NCBI GenBank assembly: GCA_947463395.1
Contig: CANHRV010000047.1
Span: 1-7,018 of the forward strand
Length of the DNA stretch: 7,018 bases
From: Opitutia bacterium
GTDB taxonomy: Bacteria; Verrucomicrobiota; Verrucomicrobiia; Opitutales; UBA953
Direction of reading: 5' to 3'
Part shown: one piece after another, positions 6,423 to 7,018 of the stretch
Position numbering within the stretch: the first letter of the stretch is position 1
Layout of the letters: the number at the start of each line of letters is the position of its first letter
Translations under genes and position numbers: made by a program
The notes under the pieces: model-generated
Told to the model about the DNA's origin: nothing
Databases searched by the model: none
What the model saw: the letters and a program-made list of their open reading frames with translations, nothing else

Positions 6423-6446
6423 GATTGATTGAAAAACGAATCAATC
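6423..6446. repeat. Perfect 8-bp inverted repeat ahead of comM-like gene
   Basis: GATTGATT (6423-6430) and AATCAATC (6439-6446) are exact reverse complements separated by GAAAAACG. The dyad lies just after the candidate -10 box and ends 12 bases before the comM-like ATG. It could be an operator for a dimeric regulator or a stem-loop in the mRNA leader. In a 146-base spacer such a repeat is unlikely by chance, though the stem is AT-rich and only moderately stable as RNA. Confidence 0.45.
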
Positions 6447-6452
6447 TGTGCT

Positions 6453-6458
6453 GGAGGG
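6453..6458 (+). promoter_or_regulatory. GGAGGG, unusually close ribosome-binding sequence for comM-like gene
   Basis: GGAGGG abuts the ATG at 6459. It is the only strong Shine-Dalgarno-like sequence ahead of any start in the window, but the gap is 0-1 base instead of the usual 5-9. No in-frame start further on would fit the conserved N-terminus, so the ATG is kept. Whether this purine run acts as a ribosome site at that spacing is uncertain. Confidence 0.4.
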
Positions 6459-7018
6459 ATGTTTGCTTCACTTCATTCTGCTGCCCTAGTCGGCGTTGAA
6501 GCCGTCCCCGTCGAAGTCGAGGTCAACACAGGCGAAAGAGGCGAACCGAAGCTCGAAATTGTGGGACTTCCCGACAAAGGAGTCAAAGAATCGGAGGACC
6601 GAGTTCTTTCAGCCCTACAAAATACTGGCCTGCGCGGCTATGAAACCAAAACGACCATCAATCTTGCTCCCGGAGATTTACGTAAAGAGGGATCGATGTA
6701 TGACCTGCCAATTGCGGTGGGTATGGCAGCAGCCACAGGCCAAATTAGCAAAGAACGATTATCGCGTTACCTTATCGCAGGTGAACTGGGCTTAAGCGGA
6801 GGCACCCGACCAGTCAAAGGTGGGGTGGCCATTGCACTGTTAGCCAGGAAACTAAACCTGCAAGGTGTCATTCTACCTCGTCCCTCGGCCGAAGAAGCTT
6901 CACTGGTCAGCGGAATTGATTCAATTCCCGTTGATTCTTTGGACGGTGCACTTCGATTTCTTTCGGGAGACAGTCGATATCAACCGCTCACCACACGTCC
7001 TCCTTTGCTGTCTGATTG
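6459..7018 (+). CDS. comM: ComM/YifB-family Mg-chelatase-like AAA+ protein, N-terminal part (cut by window end)
   Basis: The frame stays open from ATG 6459 to the edge (186 complete codons). The product matches the N-terminal ChlI/Lon-protease-S5-like domain of ComM (YifB). Visible signatures are HSAALVGVEAVPVEVEV (6-22), IVGLPDKGVKES (34-45), TINLAPGDLRKEG (66-78), YDLPIAVG (81-88) and GELGLSGGTRPVKG (108-121). Family members are about 500 residues, so roughly 320 more, including the Walker A/B AAA+ core and the C-terminal domain, should lie to the right. In Vibrio and Haemophilus, ComM is a hexameric helicase that promotes branch migration during integration of transformed DNA. In most bacteria its role is less studied. 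It is divergent from the DUF1592/DUF1552 operon, with a 146-base shared spacer, and has no clear functional link to it. Family assignment is firm; competence involvement here is inference. Confidence 0.9.
   Translation, partial: MFASLHSAALVGVEAVPVEVEVNTGERGEPKLEIVGLPDKGVKESEDRVLSALQNTGLRGYETKTTINLAPGDLRKEGSMYDLPIAVGMAAATGQISKERLSRYLIAGELGLSGGTRPVKGGVAIALLARKLNLQGVILPRPSAEEASLVSGIDSIPVDSLDGALRFLSGDSRYQPLTTRPPLLSD

Noticed and set aside
6313..6471. 53-residue N-terminal extension of the PSD protein from ATG 6471 (minus strand)
   Set aside because: It has no domain, would bury the signal peptide inside the protein, overlaps the comM start, and contains both TATAAT boxes.
6496..6795. 99-residue + strand open frame near the right end
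   Set aside because: It is out of frame inside the comM-like gene, whose own frame from 6459 gives an unmistakable ComM N-terminus.

Overview
The window reads as a stretch of bacterial chromosome of roughly balanced G+C, densely packed with genes. The pair of secreted 'PSD'-type proteins (DUF1592-type cytochrome plus DUF1552) in the middle is typical of Planctomycetota, Verrucomicrobiota and some Acidobacteriota and myxobacteria. Together with the split phosphotransacetylase, it makes a verrucomicrobial or planctomycetal source most likely. That placement is inference from gene content, not from a marker gene. I see no mobile element, CRISPR array, tRNA or rRNA.

Layout. Bases 1-149 hold no convincing gene but contain a two-tier hairpin (62-112). 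Two genes follow on the + strand: phosphate acetyltransferase (pta, catalytic domain only, 150-1193) and, 11 bases later, a BioD-like P-loop/DRTGG protein (1205-2356). The second protein matches the regulatory N-terminal half of long Pta enzymes. This operon meets a minus-strand operon tail to tail: the two stop codons share the palindrome TTAA at 2353-2356. The minus-strand operon is transcribed from about 6355 leftwards. It encodes first a large exported cytochrome-like protein (PSCyt1-PSD3-PSD5-PSD4-PSCyt3-PSD2 architecture, 3703-6312) and then, 3 bases later, a Tat-exported DUF1552 (HXXSHH) protein (2353-3699). A 146-base divergent spacer carries two TATAAT boxes for the minus operon and a perfect 8-bp dyad in front of the last gene. 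That gene is the start of a ComM/YifB Mg-chelatase-like protein (6459 to the window end).

How they work together. Pta and the P-loop/DRTGG protein probably form one functional unit: acetyl-CoA/acetyl-phosphate interconversion, with a separately encoded ligand-sensing partner. The DUF1592-type and DUF1552 proteins form an extracytoplasmic pair. One carries two CxxCH haem motifs and a Sec signal, the other a Tat signal; their joint biochemical role is not established. ComM is a cytoplasmic AAA+ protein linked to DNA uptake in other bacteria and looks functionally unrelated to its neighbours. The most interesting items are the split, order-reversed Pta, the uncharacterised two-route export module, and the regulatory architecture of the divergent spacer. 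Nothing here is demonstrably a brand-new system.
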